From an uncultured cyanobacterium (GTDB lineage Bacteria > Cyanobacteriota > Cyanobacteriia > PCC-6307 > Cyanobiaceae): a stretch of DNA of 64,000 nucleotides. Position 1 is the stretch's first letter; each line of letters starts with the position of its first letter. The DNA is taken from NCBI GenBank assembly GCA_903823115.1, contig CAIJRN010000026.1, forward strand, positions 59,921-123,920, written 5' to 3'. A model generated the notes under the pieces. It was not told the DNA's origin, did not search any database, and worked only from the letters and a program-made list of their open reading frames with translations. Shown here one piece after another: positions 1 to 8,550 of the stretch. The position numbers and the translations under genes were made by a program.

Positions 1-33
1 GCCCCCTGGGCCGTGGCCCTGGCCGGCCGGTGA
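1..33 (+). CDS. C-terminal end of an upstream gene, possibly menA
   Basis: The first 33 bases read as an open frame ending APWAVALAGR and then TGA at 31-33. The stop overlaps the GTG start of menC in a GTGA arrangement, as in a translationally coupled operon. In cyanobacteria the gene before menC and menE is often menA, the DHNA phytyltransferase of phylloquinone synthesis, and a hydrophobic end would fit that membrane enzyme. The identity is inferred from context only, since ten residues cannot prove it. Confidence 0.4.
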   Translation, partial: APWAVALAGR

Positions 34-1355
34 GCGCCCCCGGCAACGATCGCCTGCGGCTGGAGTGGCGGCCCTTCCGGTTCCCGTTGCCCACGGCCCT
101 GGTCACGGCCCATGGCGCCCTGGTGGAGCGGCGGGGCTGGCTGCTGCGCCTGAGCCGGGACGATGGCGCCGTGGGTTGGGGTGAGGCGGCTCCCTGGCCG
201 CAGCCGGCAGATCAGCCGCTGACAGGTCGGCGCCTGGCTGGGCAGCGGCAGAGCTCTGCAGGTGAGATGTCGCCGCAGCTCCAGCTGGCGGCCGTGGAGA
301 TCGCGATCGCCCAGCTGGGGCCTTCGCTGGGGCGCTGGGAGCTGGAGGCGGAGTTGCCGGCGCTGGCCCCCTGTCTGGGCTTTGCCCTGGGGCTGGCGCT
401 GGCTGAGCTGGATGGTCTCGGTATTTCCGGTGATGCCGAGCAAGGCCGTGTTGCGGGCAGCAGCGATCCCACCGGATGCCGCGCCCCCTGGGGTTGCCCC
501 TGGCGCGCTGCTCCTCCCTCCGCCTGGTTGCTGCCGGCGGGGGAGGCGGCGCTGGCGGCACTGGAGACGGTGCTGGAGCGGGCGGAGCAGCTTCAGGGCG
601 CTGAGCCGGCGGAGGCCTCCCCCGGGCGCCCCGGGGTCGCTGGCGCCATGGCCTCGGGGGCTATGGGCGACGTGGTCCTGGGTGCTGCTGCTGCCGTGGC
701 TCCAGACGTTGGGGGCGGTGCCGCAGATGCTGTTGCTCTGGTGGCCGCCGCTGCTCCGCCAGCTGCCGCTTGGCGGGGAGCACCGCAGGCTTCAGGGGCC
801 CTCACGTTCAAATGGAAGGTGGCGGCAGGGCTTGATCCCGAAGAGAGGGCCGTGCTGGAGCAACTGTTGGCGCGGTTGCCCCACGGCTCCCGATTGCGAC
901 TCGATGCCAATGGCGGCTGGGATCGAGCGACCGCCCAGGCCTGGGCGGAGCGGCTGGCGTCCGACCCTCGCCTGGAATGGCTGGAGCAGCCCCTGGCTCC
1001 GGCGGATCTGGAGGGATTGACGGCCCTGGCGGCCCTGGTGCCGGTGGCTCTGGATGAATCCCTGCGGCTTGATCCCGGCCTGCGCGAGCTCTGGCCCGGC
1101 TGGCAGGTGCGGCGCCCCAGCCTGGAGGGGGATCCCAGGCCGCTGCTGCAGGCGCTCACCACCGGCACCCCCCGGTTGATGCTCAGCACCGCCTTCGAGA
1201 CCGGCATCGGCCGGCGCTTCCTGGCCCATCTGGCGGCGCTGCAGCAGGACGGTCCGACCCCCACAGCCCCCGGTCTGGCCCCGGGCTGGCGGCCGGCCGG
1301 GGCCCTGTTTGACAACGATCCAGAGCTGGTCTGGGCCGCGGCAGGGGGCCGATGA
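30..1355 (+). CDS. menC: o-succinylbenzoate synthase
   Basis: Enolase-superfamily enzyme that dehydrates SHCHC to o-succinylbenzoate in phylloquinone synthesis. The barrel signatures are visible: TFKWKV with the KxK lysines near residues 261-263, LDANGGW near 291, EQPL near 318 and LDES near 341. The GTG start overlaps the preceding stop, and the gene's own stop overlaps the ATG of menE. At 441 residues it is longer than the roughly 320 usual for cyanobacterial MenC. The excess is an Ala/Gly/Pro-rich stretch between about residues 185 and 257, placed just before the KxK strand. The reading frame stays open through it, so the protein is probably functional with a disordered insert. Confidence 0.88.
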   Translation: MSAPGNDRLRLEWRPFRFPLPTALVTAHGALVERRGWLLRLSRDDGAVGWGEAAPWPQPADQPLTGRRLAGQRQSSAGEMSPQLQLAAVEIAIAQLGPSLGRWELEAELPALAPCLGFALGLALAELDGLGISGDAEQGRVAGSSDPTGCRAPWGCPWRAAPPSAWLLPAGEAALAALETVLERAEQLQGAEPAEASPGRPGVAGAMASGAMGDVVLGAAAAVAPDVGGGAADAVALVAAAAPPAAAWRGAPQASGALTFKWKVAAGLDPEERAVLEQLLARLPHGSRLRLDANGGWDRATAQAWAERLASDPRLEWLEQPLAPADLEGLTALAALVPVALDESLRLDPGLRELWPGWQVRRPSLEGDPRPLLQALTTGTPRLMLSTAFETGIGRRFLAHLAALQQDGPTPTAPGLAPGWRPAGALFDNDPELVWAAAGGR

Positions 1356-2623
1356 CGGCATCCGAGCCGCTGTTGCTGACGCTGGACGGTGAGCCGCAGC
1401 GGATGGCCCAGGCGCTGGAGGCGGCCTGGAGCCAGGGGCGCGTCGTGGCGCTGGCGGGGCCGGGGGAGCAGGGGCGGCTGGCTGAGGCGCTGCGGCAGGA
1501 CGGGGTGGCCGCGGCCCTCGGCCGGGCTCTGGAACCGGGCTTGGCGGCGGTGCTGCTCGGCAGTGGCGGCACTGCCGGGGCGCGGCGCTGGTGCCTGCAG
1601 CCCCTGACCCATCTGCAGGCTTCGGCGGCGGCCAGCGCCCGCTGGCTGGCGGGGCTGGGGCTGGAGCCGGCGGCCTGCATGCATCTCAATCCCCTGCCGC
1701 TGCATCACGTCAGCGGTCTGCTGCCGCTGCTGCGCGCGCGCCACAGCGGCGCCCAGCTGCGTTGGCTGGCGCCGGACCTGCTGCGCGAGCCTGCAGCTCT
1801 GGCGCAGGCGTTGCCCCTGCCCCCCGGCAGGCCGGCCGTGCTCTCCCTGGTGCCGACCCAGCTGGCCCGATTGCTGGAGGAACCGGCGGCGGTGGCCTGG
1901 TTGCGGGGTTGCGCGGTGATCTGGGTGGGCGGGGCAACCCTGCCGCCGGCGCTGGCGGCACGGGCGCGGGCCGAGGCTCTGCCCCTGGCGCCTTGCTACG
2001 GCGCCACCGAGACGGCGGCGATGGTCTGTGCCTTGCCGCCGCAGGAGTTTCTGGCCGGGGAGCCGGGTTGCGGGCCGCCGTTGGATGACGTTGAGCTGCG
2101 CCTGGATGCAGACGGCGGCGCGGTGGCGGTGCGCAGCGCCCGCCTGGCCTTGGGTTGGCTGGAGCCTGGCGGCCTGAAGCCCTTGCCGCTCACGGCTGAT
2201 GGCTGGTGGCGCAGCGGCGATGCCGGCCGGTTCGGGGCCGCCGGCCTGGAGCTGCTGGGCCGCCTCGATGGCGCCATCAACAGTGGCGGCGAAACCGTCT
2301 TCCCGGAGCAGCTGGAGGCCCGGCTGCAGGCCGAGGCTGCCGCCGAGGGCTTGCCGCTGGCGGCGGTGCTGCTGCTTGGCGTGGAGGATCCCCTCTGGGG
2401 GCAGCGCCTGGTGGCCCTGGTGCGGGCCGAGGCTGAAGCCGACAGCGCGGCTCTGCTGACGGCCCTGCCGCGATTGGTGGCCGGCTGGCCGCCCGCCGAA
2501 CGCCCCCGGACCTGGTGGCCCTGCCCGGAGCTGGCCGTCAACGCCGCCGGCAAGTGGCAGCGGGGGCAGTGGCGGGAGTGGTTGGGGGGCGCTAAAAGCG
2601 GACCACCGGAAATCTTCAGCTGA
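1352..2623 (+). CDS. menE: o-succinylbenzoate--CoA ligase
   Basis: AMP-forming acyl-CoA synthetase that activates o-succinylbenzoate for ring closure to DHNA-CoA. The family landmarks occur in order: a Ser/Gly/Thr-rich nucleotide loop (LGSGGTAGARRW, about residues 69-80), YGATETAAM (about 215-223), and WWRSGDAGR followed by GRLDGAINSGGE (about 289-315), the A8 hinge region. The length of 423 residues suits the shorter MenE proteins. It overlaps menC by 4 bases, so the two are probably translated from one mRNA. The codon use matches the GC-rich neighbours. Confidence 0.9.
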   Translation: MTASEPLLLTLDGEPQRMAQALEAAWSQGRVVALAGPGEQGRLAEALRQDGVAAALGRALEPGLAAVLLGSGGTAGARRWCLQPLTHLQASAAASARWLAGLGLEPAACMHLNPLPLHHVSGLLPLLRARHSGAQLRWLAPDLLREPAALAQALPLPPGRPAVLSLVPTQLARLLEEPAAVAWLRGCAVIWVGGATLPPALAARARAEALPLAPCYGATETAAMVCALPPQEFLAGEPGCGPPLDDVELRLDADGGAVAVRSARLALGWLEPGGLKPLPLTADGWWRSGDAGRFGAAGLELLGRLDGAINSGGETVFPEQLEARLQAEAAAEGLPLAAVLLLGVEDPLWGQRLVALVRAEAEADSAALLTALPRLVAGWPPAERPRTWWPCPELAVNAAGKWQRGQWREWLGGAKSGPPEIFS

Positions 2624-2643
2624 GGCCGCTCACGGACAGCGAG

Positions 2644-2898
2644 TTGGTCCGGCTCAAGCGGCGGGCCGGGACCCTGGCGCTGCTGCTCGGTGGTTTCGGC
2701 CTGCACAAGTTCCTGCTGGGCTACCGGCGGGCCGGCTGGATCATGCTGCTGGTGGCCCTCCCCGGCAGTCTGATCAGCTTCGGTGTCGCCAGCCTGGTGA
2801 TGAGCGCCATCGCCCTGGTCGAAGGGCTGCGCTATCTGGCCCTCAGCCCTGAGGAGTTTCGCCGCCTGTATGTCGATGGTCGGCGGGAGTGGTTCTGA
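2644..2898 (+). CDS. TM2-domain small membrane protein
   Basis: An 84-residue protein with two hydrophobic helices (about residues 9-25 and 30-55) around a GFGLHKFLLGYRRAGW turn. This pattern is characteristic of TM2-domain proteins, whose role in bacteria is not settled. It lies 20 bp after menE on the same strand. No ATG exists in this frame after the upstream stop, so the TTG at 2644 is the likeliest start; a CTG at 2620 is possible. It is probably co-transcribed with menE, but nothing in its sequence ties it to quinone synthesis. Confidence 0.7.
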   Translation: MVRLKRRAGTLALLLGGFGLHKFLLGYRRAGWIMLLVALPGSLISFGVASLVMSAIALVEGLRYLALSPEEFRRLYVDGRREWF

Positions 2899-2923
2899 AG
2901 GGTGGCGAGTGTCCGCCGCCGGC

Positions 2924-3421
2924 TCACAAGGGCCGAATGCCCCCCTGGGCCACCGAGGCCGCCTCCAGCCACCGCCCGATCGCTTCGGGCAAGGCACAGC
3001 GCTGGCGGCTGGCCGGCTCGATCGCCAGATGGCGGGTGAGGCCCCGGGCCGCCTCCTGGGGCTCTTCGCCGGCCCGAACGCGCCGGAAGCTGTAGCGCAC
3101 CTCAAAGCTGCCAGGATCGAGCCGCACAGGCTCCAGCTCAATCAGCAACGGGTCGCCGCAGACGAGGGGCCGGCGGAAATTGGCGCTGCAGTGCACGATC
3201 GGCAGGGCCGCGGCAGCGGGCTCCAGGCTGGCGGGCCGCTCGGCCGAAGGCACCGGAAACACGCAGGCCGGCGCGATGCCAAAGCCTTCCAGGCTCTCCT
3301 CATAGGCCTCATGGCACCAGCGCAGCAGCTGCAGAAAGTGCATCACGCCAGCGGCGTCGGTGTCGCCGAAGCGCACGGTGCGGCGGAGGTTCAGCCAGGT
3401 GGAGGGAGCGGGGAGCGGCAT
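2924..3421 (-). CDS. 1,4-dihydroxy-2-naphthoyl-CoA hydrolase (hot-dog thioesterase)
   Basis: A 165-residue hot-dog thioesterase. The N-terminal motif RFGDTDAAGVMHF (Asp20 and Asp22) is the 4-hydroxybenzoyl-CoA thioesterase active-site signature. Proteins of this type next to men genes are the cyanobacterial DHNA-CoA thioesterase (Slr0204 type), which releases DHNA before prenylation. It converges with the menC-menE-TM2 run, only 25 bp from the end of the TM2 gene. The position next to menC and menE supports the DHNA-CoA substrate; the fold assignment itself is secure. Confidence 0.85.
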   Translation of the reverse strand: MPLPAPSTWLNLRRTVRFGDTDAAGVMHFLQLLRWCHEAYEESLEGFGIAPACVFPVPSAERPASLEPAAAALPIVHCSANFRRPLVCGDPLLIELEPVRLDPGSFEVRYSFRRVRAGEEPQEAARGLTRHLAIEPASRQRCALPEAIGRWLEAASVAQGGIRPL

Positions 3422-3471
3422 CGGGGGGAAAGGGGCGGGCCCCTGGAGCGGGGCCGGTCGCCGGGATCGGA

Positions 3472-4632
3472 TCAGAACAGCCCCTTCAGTAGGCCGAATC
3501 CCGACTGGGGGGCCGGCTGGGGAGGCGCTTCGCCGCCACCAGTCTTGTCACTTCCCTCCAGCTGCGGCATCCCCACCAGCTCCATGCCCGTTGTGGAACG
3601 CTCGAGGCGGACCACCTGGCCCGGGGCCGGATTGAGGCGAATCGCACCGGCATAGCCCTCGAGCGTCACCGCCGCCGTGCCCATGGCTCGGCTGGCTTCG
3701 GCGCTGATGGTGCACTGGTTGCGCTCGGCGCTCAGCAGGCCGCCACTGCCCACCAGAGCCTGGAGCTTGGTGCTGCTGTCGGCATGGGAGGCCTCTTCCC
3801 CCCCAAGGCTGGAGACCCAGAGCACCATGGGGGCGGACGGATCCTGTTGCCCCATGGCCGTGGCCCTGTACCCGACCACCCCGGCCACCCGGTTCCAGCT
3901 CAGGTCCGTGGCTCCCCCGCTAGCGGTGGAGCTGAGGTTGAGGGGGGCCAGGAAGTCCTGCGGTTGCGCGAGGGGGAAGCGGATCACCGGGGCGTAGTTG
4001 GAGCGCACCAGGTGCTCGCCCACCAGGGAGGCCTGGGCTGGGATCAAACGTCCCTCTCCCGTAGTGGGCCAGGAGGTCAATGTTGTGGATGGGGCAGTTG
4101 GTTCGCCCTTGTCCTGGCGCAGCACCTCCTCCATGCCGATGAGCAAAGGATTTTTGCTGGCCTCGAGGGTCTGGGGCTGGCCGGCGCCGGCCTTGGCTTC
4201 ACAGCCCCAGTAGAGGAGCACCCGCCGCGAGCGCATCTGCTCCACGGCCTGGCGGATCTCCTGCGACCCGCACTCGCCCTTCGTGCAGCCCCCGCTGGCT
4301 TCCAGGGAGAGGGCTGCTCCCATGGCCATGGCTGCCGGGATGGCATGGCTGGCCTCCGGCTTGGCGGGGGGTGCGACCGGAGCGGTGAGCGAGAGTTCCA
4401 GGTTGCGCTGGATCTGGCGCTTGCTGCCCATGGCCGCGCTCCCCATCAGCATCTGGCCCAGGCTGGGCGCCGTGGGCATCAGGGAGCTGCTCGTACTGGC
4501 CTGGATGCGATAGGTGGCGGTCGGTTGGGCGGCCAGGGCCGCGGTGGCCTGAAGGGGCAGCAGGCCCAGCAGGAAGGCTGTGTTCCGAGCCAGGCGGGTA
4601 GGGCGAGAAAAGCGGCGGCCCATGCGATTCAT
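3472..4632 (-). CDS. secreted or periplasmic protein of unknown function
   Basis: A 386-residue protein with a basic N-terminus and a signal peptide ending near ALAAQP (about residue 36). Visible features are an SRRVLLYWGCEAKAGAGQP segment, a DLSWNRVAGVVGYRATAMG segment resembling a fibronectin-like strand pair, a Cys pair in GGCTKGECG, and a Pro/Gly-rich tail. I recall hypothetical proteins carrying similar YWGC and LSWN motifs in alphaproteobacteria, but no function is known to me. It stands alone on the minus strand about 50 bp before the thioesterase gene. Export is well supported, the role is not. Confidence 0.7.
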   Translation of the reverse strand: MNRMGRRFSRPTRLARNTAFLLGLLPLQATAALAAQPTATYRIQASTSSSLMPTAPSLGQMLMGSAAMGSKRQIQRNLELSLTAPVAPPAKPEASHAIPAAMAMGAALSLEASGGCTKGECGSQEIRQAVEQMRSRRVLLYWGCEAKAGAGQPQTLEASKNPLLIGMEEVLRQDKGEPTAPSTTLTSWPTTGEGRLIPAQASLVGEHLVRSNYAPVIRFPLAQPQDFLAPLNLSSTASGGATDLSWNRVAGVVGYRATAMGQQDPSAPMVLWVSSLGGEEASHADSSTKLQALVGSGGLLSAERNQCTISAEASRAMGTAAVTLEGYAGAIRLNPAPGQVVRLERSTTGMELVGMPQLEGSDKTGGGEAPPQPAPQSGFGLLKGLF

Positions 4633-4740
4633 GGAGGGTTACTCCGAATTATGAACGCTTTTGCTTCTTGGACCGCGAAATACAACCAAGGGACTGGGCG
4701 ATGATCGCGGCCGGCCTCTCATCGAGGCTGGCCGGTGCGG

Positions 4741-4968
4741 TCATGCGGTCCGCAGCGATCCACCGAACTCATGATCACATCGATCAAGCAGGGGAACACC
4801 CAGATCGATGCAGATTTTGCGAGCAAGGAGTTCCTTGATTTCGCTATGTCTGGGAATAGCACTGCGACGGTTCAGCTCTGGTTGATGCCACCAGGAATGG
4901 TTGCTGCCTTCACGCAGCAGCATGCAGCCGTGTCTCCTGAGATGGTTGAGAAGATCTCAGCGCTTCAC
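4741..4968 (-). pseudogene. hicA: HicA-type mRNA interferase, broken by an early stop
   Basis: The frame starting at GTG 4968-4966 overlaps the hicB stop by 4 bases, the expected coupled start. It reads M-K-R-stop-DLLNHLRRHGCMLLREG and continues through SNHSWWHQP and RSAIPRHSEIKELLARK. This is the whole HicA double-stranded RNA-binding fold with its catalytic His in GSNHSWWH. HicA proteins usually begin MKRRDL, so the TGA at 4959-4957 most simply derives from an Arg CGA codon by one transition. The next ATG (4923) would drop about 18 residues including the first helix. The toxin is therefore probably inactive; readthrough or a downstream start cannot be excluded. Confidence 0.75.
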
Positions 4969-5174
4969 AGGGCCAGCGCGAATTCCTCAAAGGAGCTCCC
5001 GGCTGCTGCACGGGCCTCGGCCCGATTCATCTCCAGGGCTTCCTGCAGCACCAGCGTCAGGGAAGCCAGGAGCTCGTCGCGGCTGGCTTCCTGGGCGTTG
5101 ACCCCAGGCACCTCTGCCACCCAGCCGAACCAGTCATCGCCGTCCTGCTTGACGACGGCGGTGTAGCGGTTCAT
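4965..5174 (-). CDS. hicB: HicB-family antitoxin
   Basis: A 69-residue partial RNase H-like HicB protein. It starts MNRYTAVVKQDGDDWFGWV and contains EVPGVNAQEASRDELLASL, the typical HicB core that neutralises HicA. No C-terminal DNA-binding domain is present, so it is the short form. It lies upstream of hicA, an order found in a subset of hic loci, and its TGA overlaps the GTG of the broken hicA. With a dead toxin this antitoxin may be a remnant or serve as an anti-addiction factor. Confidence 0.8.
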   Translation of the reverse strand: MNRYTAVVKQDGDDWFGWVAEVPGVNAQEASRDELLASLTLVLQEALEMNRAEARAAAGSSFEEFALAL

Positions 5175-5258
5175 GGCACCAGAGCTGCTGCTGCATCCAC
5201 GTTAAGGGGCCAAATCAGACATCACCCGTCCAGACCTCTATGGGCGCTGTGCCTTGTT

Positions 5259-5759
5259 TCAACCTTCTGGAAAGGCCAGGGCGGCCCAAGGCGCCAGCCC
5301 GGAGCCCCGGGACCAGAGCCGCAGCAGCCAGTAGAGCAGCAGCGTTGCAGCCACGCCCATGCTGGCAAGGAGTGGCCATCGGGCCTGGCTTGACCAGGGC
5401 CACATGGTGCCGGCCCGCCAGCTGCTGAGGCTCCAAACCAGCAGCCCCGCAGCCAGCAGCGGCCCGAAGGCATGCAGGCGGATCGATTGCTCCAGGTGGC
5501 CCACCAGGGCCTGGCTGGTGGCGCGGGTCAGATAGCAGGTGGGGCAAGGGATGCCGGTGAGGGCTTGCAGCGGGCAAGGCCAGCCGGGTAGATCCGGATG
5601 CAGGCCCTTGATCGCCAGATAGCCGGTGAGGGCTGCGGGCAGCAGGTGACCCATGCCACGCAGCTGGCGCAGCCAGGGCTTCAGGCGAGGCCTGATCGGC
5701 TGCCGCCACGAACTGCGGCGCAGGCGCTGGGCCTGGTGTGAATCGCGGCCGGGAAGCAT
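5259..5759 (-). CDS. DUF2752 membrane protein
   Basis: The protein has up to 166 residues. The core CPLQALTGIPCPTCYLTRA, with three cysteines around a PCPTC turn, and the following QALVGHLEQSIRLHAFGP are the DUF2752 signature. Hydrophobic segments lie near residues 38-50, 98-113 and 128-146. The first 35 residues are Arg-rich, and a Met at residue 36 (GHLLPAALTGYLAIKG) could be the real start. Its function is unknown; the family is common in bacteria and cyanobacteria. It follows ndhH on the opposite side of a 19 bp gap and reads away from it in the same direction. Confidence 0.75.
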   Translation of the reverse strand: MLPGRDSHQAQRLRRSSWRQPIRPRLKPWLRQLRGMGHLLPAALTGYLAIKGLHPDLPGWPCPLQALTGIPCPTCYLTRATSQALVGHLEQSIRLHAFGPLLAAGLLVWSLSSWRAGTMWPWSSQARWPLLASMGVAATLLLYWLLRLWSRGSGLAPWAALAFPEG

Positions 5760-5778
5760 GGGGAAACCCCGGAGCTGT

Positions 5779-6963
5779 TCAGCGATCCACCGAGCCCAGG
5801 ATCACATCGATCGAGCCCAGGATCGGCATGATGTCGGCCACCTTGGCTCCCTTGAGGATGTGGGGCAGGATCTGGAGGTTGTTGAAATCGGCGGCGCGGA
5901 TCTTGAAGCGCCAGGGGGTGACGTCATCGTTGCCCTGGATGAGTACGCCGATTTCTCCCTTGCCCGATTCAAGCCGGGTGTAGAGCTCGCCCGAGGGAAT
6001 CTTGAAGGTGGGAGCCACCTTTTTGGCCACATACTGGTAATCAAAACCGAACCACTCGCTGCCCTTGCCTTCGGCCAGGCGATGGGCCTCCAGGTTTTCG
6101 GTGGGGCCGCCGGGAATCATCGTGATCGCCTGGCGCAGGATTTTCAACGATTCGCGCATTTCCTGCAGGCGCACCCGATAGCGGGCATAGCAGTCGCCTT
6201 CCTTCTCCCACGCCACATCCCACTCGAAGTCGTCGTAGCACTCGTAGTGATCCACCTTGCGCAGATCCCAGGGCACGCCGGAGGCGCGCAGCATCGGCCC
6301 GGAAAGGCTCCAGTTGATCGCCTGCTCGCGGCTGACCACCCCCAGGCCTTCAACGCGCTTGCGGAAGATGGGGTTGTTGGTGATCAGTTTCTCGTATTCA
6401 TCGATCTTGGGGCCAAACCAATTGAGGAAGTCTTCGCACTTCTCCAGCCAGCCGTAGGGCAGATCCACCGCTACCCCGCCGATGCGGAAATAGTTGTTGT
6501 TGATCAACCGTTGGCCGGTGGCGGCTTCCCAGAGGTCGTAGATCATCTCCCGTTCGCGGAAGATGTAGAAGAAGGGGGTCTGGGCGCCCACATCGGCGAG
6601 GAAGGGGCCGAGCCAGAGCAAGTGATTGGCGATGCGGTTCAGTTCCAGCATCAGCACCCGGATGTAGCTGGCCCGCTTCGGCACCGGCACGTTGGCCAGC
6701 CGCTCGGGGGCATTGACCACGATCGCCTCGTAGAACATGCCGGCGGCATAGTCCATGCGGCTGACGTACGGCACGTACATCACGCTGGTGCGGTTCTCGG
6801 CGATCTTCTCCATGCCGCGGTGCAGGTAGCCGATCACCGGCTCGCAGTCCACCACGTCCTCGCCGTCGAGGGTGACCACCAGCCGCAACACCCCGTGCAT
6901 CGAGGGGTGGTGCGGACCGAAGTTGATCACCATCGGCTCCGTGCGCGTCTCCAGCTGCGTCAT
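5779..6963 (-). CDS. ndhH: NAD(P)H-quinone oxidoreductase subunit H
   Basis: The 394-residue 49-kDa-type subunit in the peripheral arm of NDH-1, which takes electrons from ferredoxin to plastoquinone in respiration and cyclic flow. It is recognised by the N-terminus ([17 protein letters not shown]), [31 protein letters not shown] and the C-terminus [14 protein letters not shown], as in cyanobacterial and plastid NdhH. Its full length matches the family. It is divergent from rsmH across 46 bp. The other ndh genes are elsewhere (47.9-50.9 kb and 59.1-60.7 kb). Confidence 0.97.
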   Translation of the reverse strand: MTQLETRTEPMVINFGPHHPSMHGVLRLVVTLDGEDVVDCEPVIGYLHRGMEKIAENRTSVMYVPYVSRMDYAAGMFYEAIVVNAPERLANVPVPKRASYIRVLMLELNRIANHLLWLGPFLADVGAQTPFFYIFREREMIYDLWEAATGQRLINNNYFRIGGVAVDLPYGWLEKCEDFLNWFGPKIDEYEKLITNNPIFRKRVEGLGVVSREQAINWSLSGPMLRASGVPWDLRKVDHYECYDDFEWDVAWEKEGDCYARYRVRLQEMRESLKILRQAITMIPGGPTENLEAHRLAEGKGSEWFGFDYQYVAKKVAPTFKIPSGELYTRLESGKGEIGVLIQGNDDVTPWRFKIRAADFNNLQILPHILKGAKVADIMPILGSIDVILGSVDR

Positions 6964-7009
6964 GGGGCCGTGGGCTGCTCGTGGTTGCCGGGATCTTAGG
7001 AAGGTCCGG

Positions 7010-7942
7010 ATGCCGGAATGGTTTGTGTCGCACTCCGAGCTGCCCTCTGAGCCCAGCAGCGCCTTTGAGCATCAGCCGGTGCTCGCCGACCAGGTGCTGG
7101 CCGCCTGCGCCGAATTGCCCCTCCCACCAGGCGGCGCTTCCGCCCTGCTGCTCGACTGCACCCTCGGCGGCGGCGGCCACAGCGCCCTGCTGCTGGCGGC
7201 CCATCCGCAGCTGCGGCTGATCGGCCTGGATCGCGATCCCACCGCCCGCGCCGCCGCCGCCGAGCGCCTGGCGCCCTTTGGTGATCGTTTCACGATCGTG
7301 GCCACCAGTTTCGGTGATTACACCCCGACGCAACCGGTTGTGGCGGTGCTGGCTGACCTGGGGGTCAGCAGTCCCCAGCTCGATGTGGCGGCCCGGGGCT
7401 TCAGTTTCCGCGCCGATGGGCCGATCGACATGCGCATGAATCCGGAGGCCGGTGAGACGGCGGCGGAGCTGATCGACCGGCTGGAGGAAAAGGAACTGGC
7501 GGACCTGATCTATGCCTTCGGCGAGGAGCGCCTGTCGCGTCGCATCGCCCGGCGCCTGGTGGCGGAGCGCCCCTGGAGCGGCAGCGACCGCAGCAGCGCT
7601 GATCTGGCCTATGTGATCGGCGGCTGTTTCCCGCCCCCGGCCCGGCGCGGCCGCATCCACCCCGCCACCCGCACCTTCCAGGCCCTGCGGATTGCGGTCA
7701 ACGATGAACTCGGCCAGCTCGATCGCCTGCTGCAGCGGGCCCCCGACTGGTTGGTACCGGGCGGCATCCTGGCGATCATCAGTTTCCATTCGCTCGAGGA
7801 TCGGCGCGTCAAGCAGGCCTTCCTGGCCGATGAGCGGCTGGAGCGGATCACCAGGCGGCCCCTGGTGGCTGAGGCGGCTGAGGCTGAGGCCAACCCCCGC
7901 AGCCGCTCCGCCAAGCTGCGGCTGGCCCGGCGCCGTGGCTGA
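7010..7942 (+). CDS. rsmH: 16S rRNA m4C1402 methyltransferase
   Basis: SAM-dependent enzyme that N4-methylates C1402 of 16S rRNA. Motifs in order: [25 protein letters not shown] (SAM loop), [35 protein letters not shown] and the C-terminal [12 protein letters not shown]. The start is the ATG at 7010 (MPEWFVSHS), giving 310 residues. The open frame runs upstream into the ndhH start region, but that extension is not conserved in kind. It is divergent from ndhH. Confidence 0.95.
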   Translation: MPEWFVSHSELPSEPSSAFEHQPVLADQVLAACAELPLPPGGASALLLDCTLGGGGHSALLLAAHPQLRLIGLDRDPTARAAAAERLAPFGDRFTIVATSFGDYTPTQPVVAVLADLGVSSPQLDVAARGFSFRADGPIDMRMNPEAGETAAELIDRLEEKELADLIYAFGEERLSRRIARRLVAERPWSGSDRSSADLAYVIGGCFPPPARRGRIHPATRTFQALRIAVNDELGQLDRLLQRAPDWLVPGGILAIISFHSLEDRRVKQAFLADERLERITRRPLVAEAAEAEANPRSRSAKLRLARRRG

Positions 7943-7998
7943 CGCTGGGTCGGCTGCCATTTCCGCTGCCGCTGTTCCTCTCGCCTGTCCTGCCTGTC

Positions 7999-8550
7999 AT
8001 GACTGATCTGGCCCGCAGTGATCTGCTCTGGTGGGCAGCCCTGCTCGTGCAGTTGATGGCGATCCCCGGCACCCTGCTGCCGGTGCTTCCCGGTCTGGCC
8101 CTGCTGCCGCTCGGCGCGTTGATCTGGGTGCTGGCGGTGGGCTGGGCGACGGCCTGGCCCACGCTGCTGCTCGGCAGCGTGCTTCTGCTGCTGGGCTGGG
8201 GGGCGGAGGCCCTGGGATTGCTGCTCGGAGCGGCCCGGCTGCAGGCCAGCCGCTGGGCTTACATCGGCGCGGCCATCGGTCTGGCGGTCGGACTTCTCGG
8301 TCTGCTGCCGGCCCTGCCGATCGGTGGTCCCCTGGTCGGAGCCCTGCTGGGGCCACTGCTCGGCGCCAGCCTGGGGGAACTGCTGAGCGCCCCCACCTCC
8401 CTGGGTCCGTTCGGTCTGCGGCGCTTGCAGCGCTCCCTGCAGGTGGGCCTGGCGGTGCTGGCCGGCATGTTGGTCAGCCGCCTGGCCCAGGTGCTGCTGG
8501 CCCTGGTGGGAGTGCTGGGTTTTGTGCTGTTGAGCGTTCGCTGGGGTTAG
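7999..8550 (+). CDS. DUF456 membrane protein
   Basis: A 183-residue, almost wholly hydrophobic protein with Gly-rich helices. PGTLLPVLPGLALLPLGALI and the GAAIGLAVGLLG and GPLVGALLGPLLGASLGELL repeats are typical of DUF456, a small family of integral membrane proteins of unknown function. It follows rsmH by 56 bp. Its TAG overlaps the stop of the convergent gene at 8547. Confidence 0.8.
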   Translation: MTDLARSDLLWWAALLVQLMAIPGTLLPVLPGLALLPLGALIWVLAVGWATAWPTLLLGSVLLLLGWGAEALGLLLGAARLQASRWAYIGAAIGLAVGLLGLLPALPIGGPLVGALLGPLLGASLGELLSAPTSLGPFGLRRLQRSLQVGLAVLAGMLVSRLAQVLLALVGVLGFVLLSVRWG

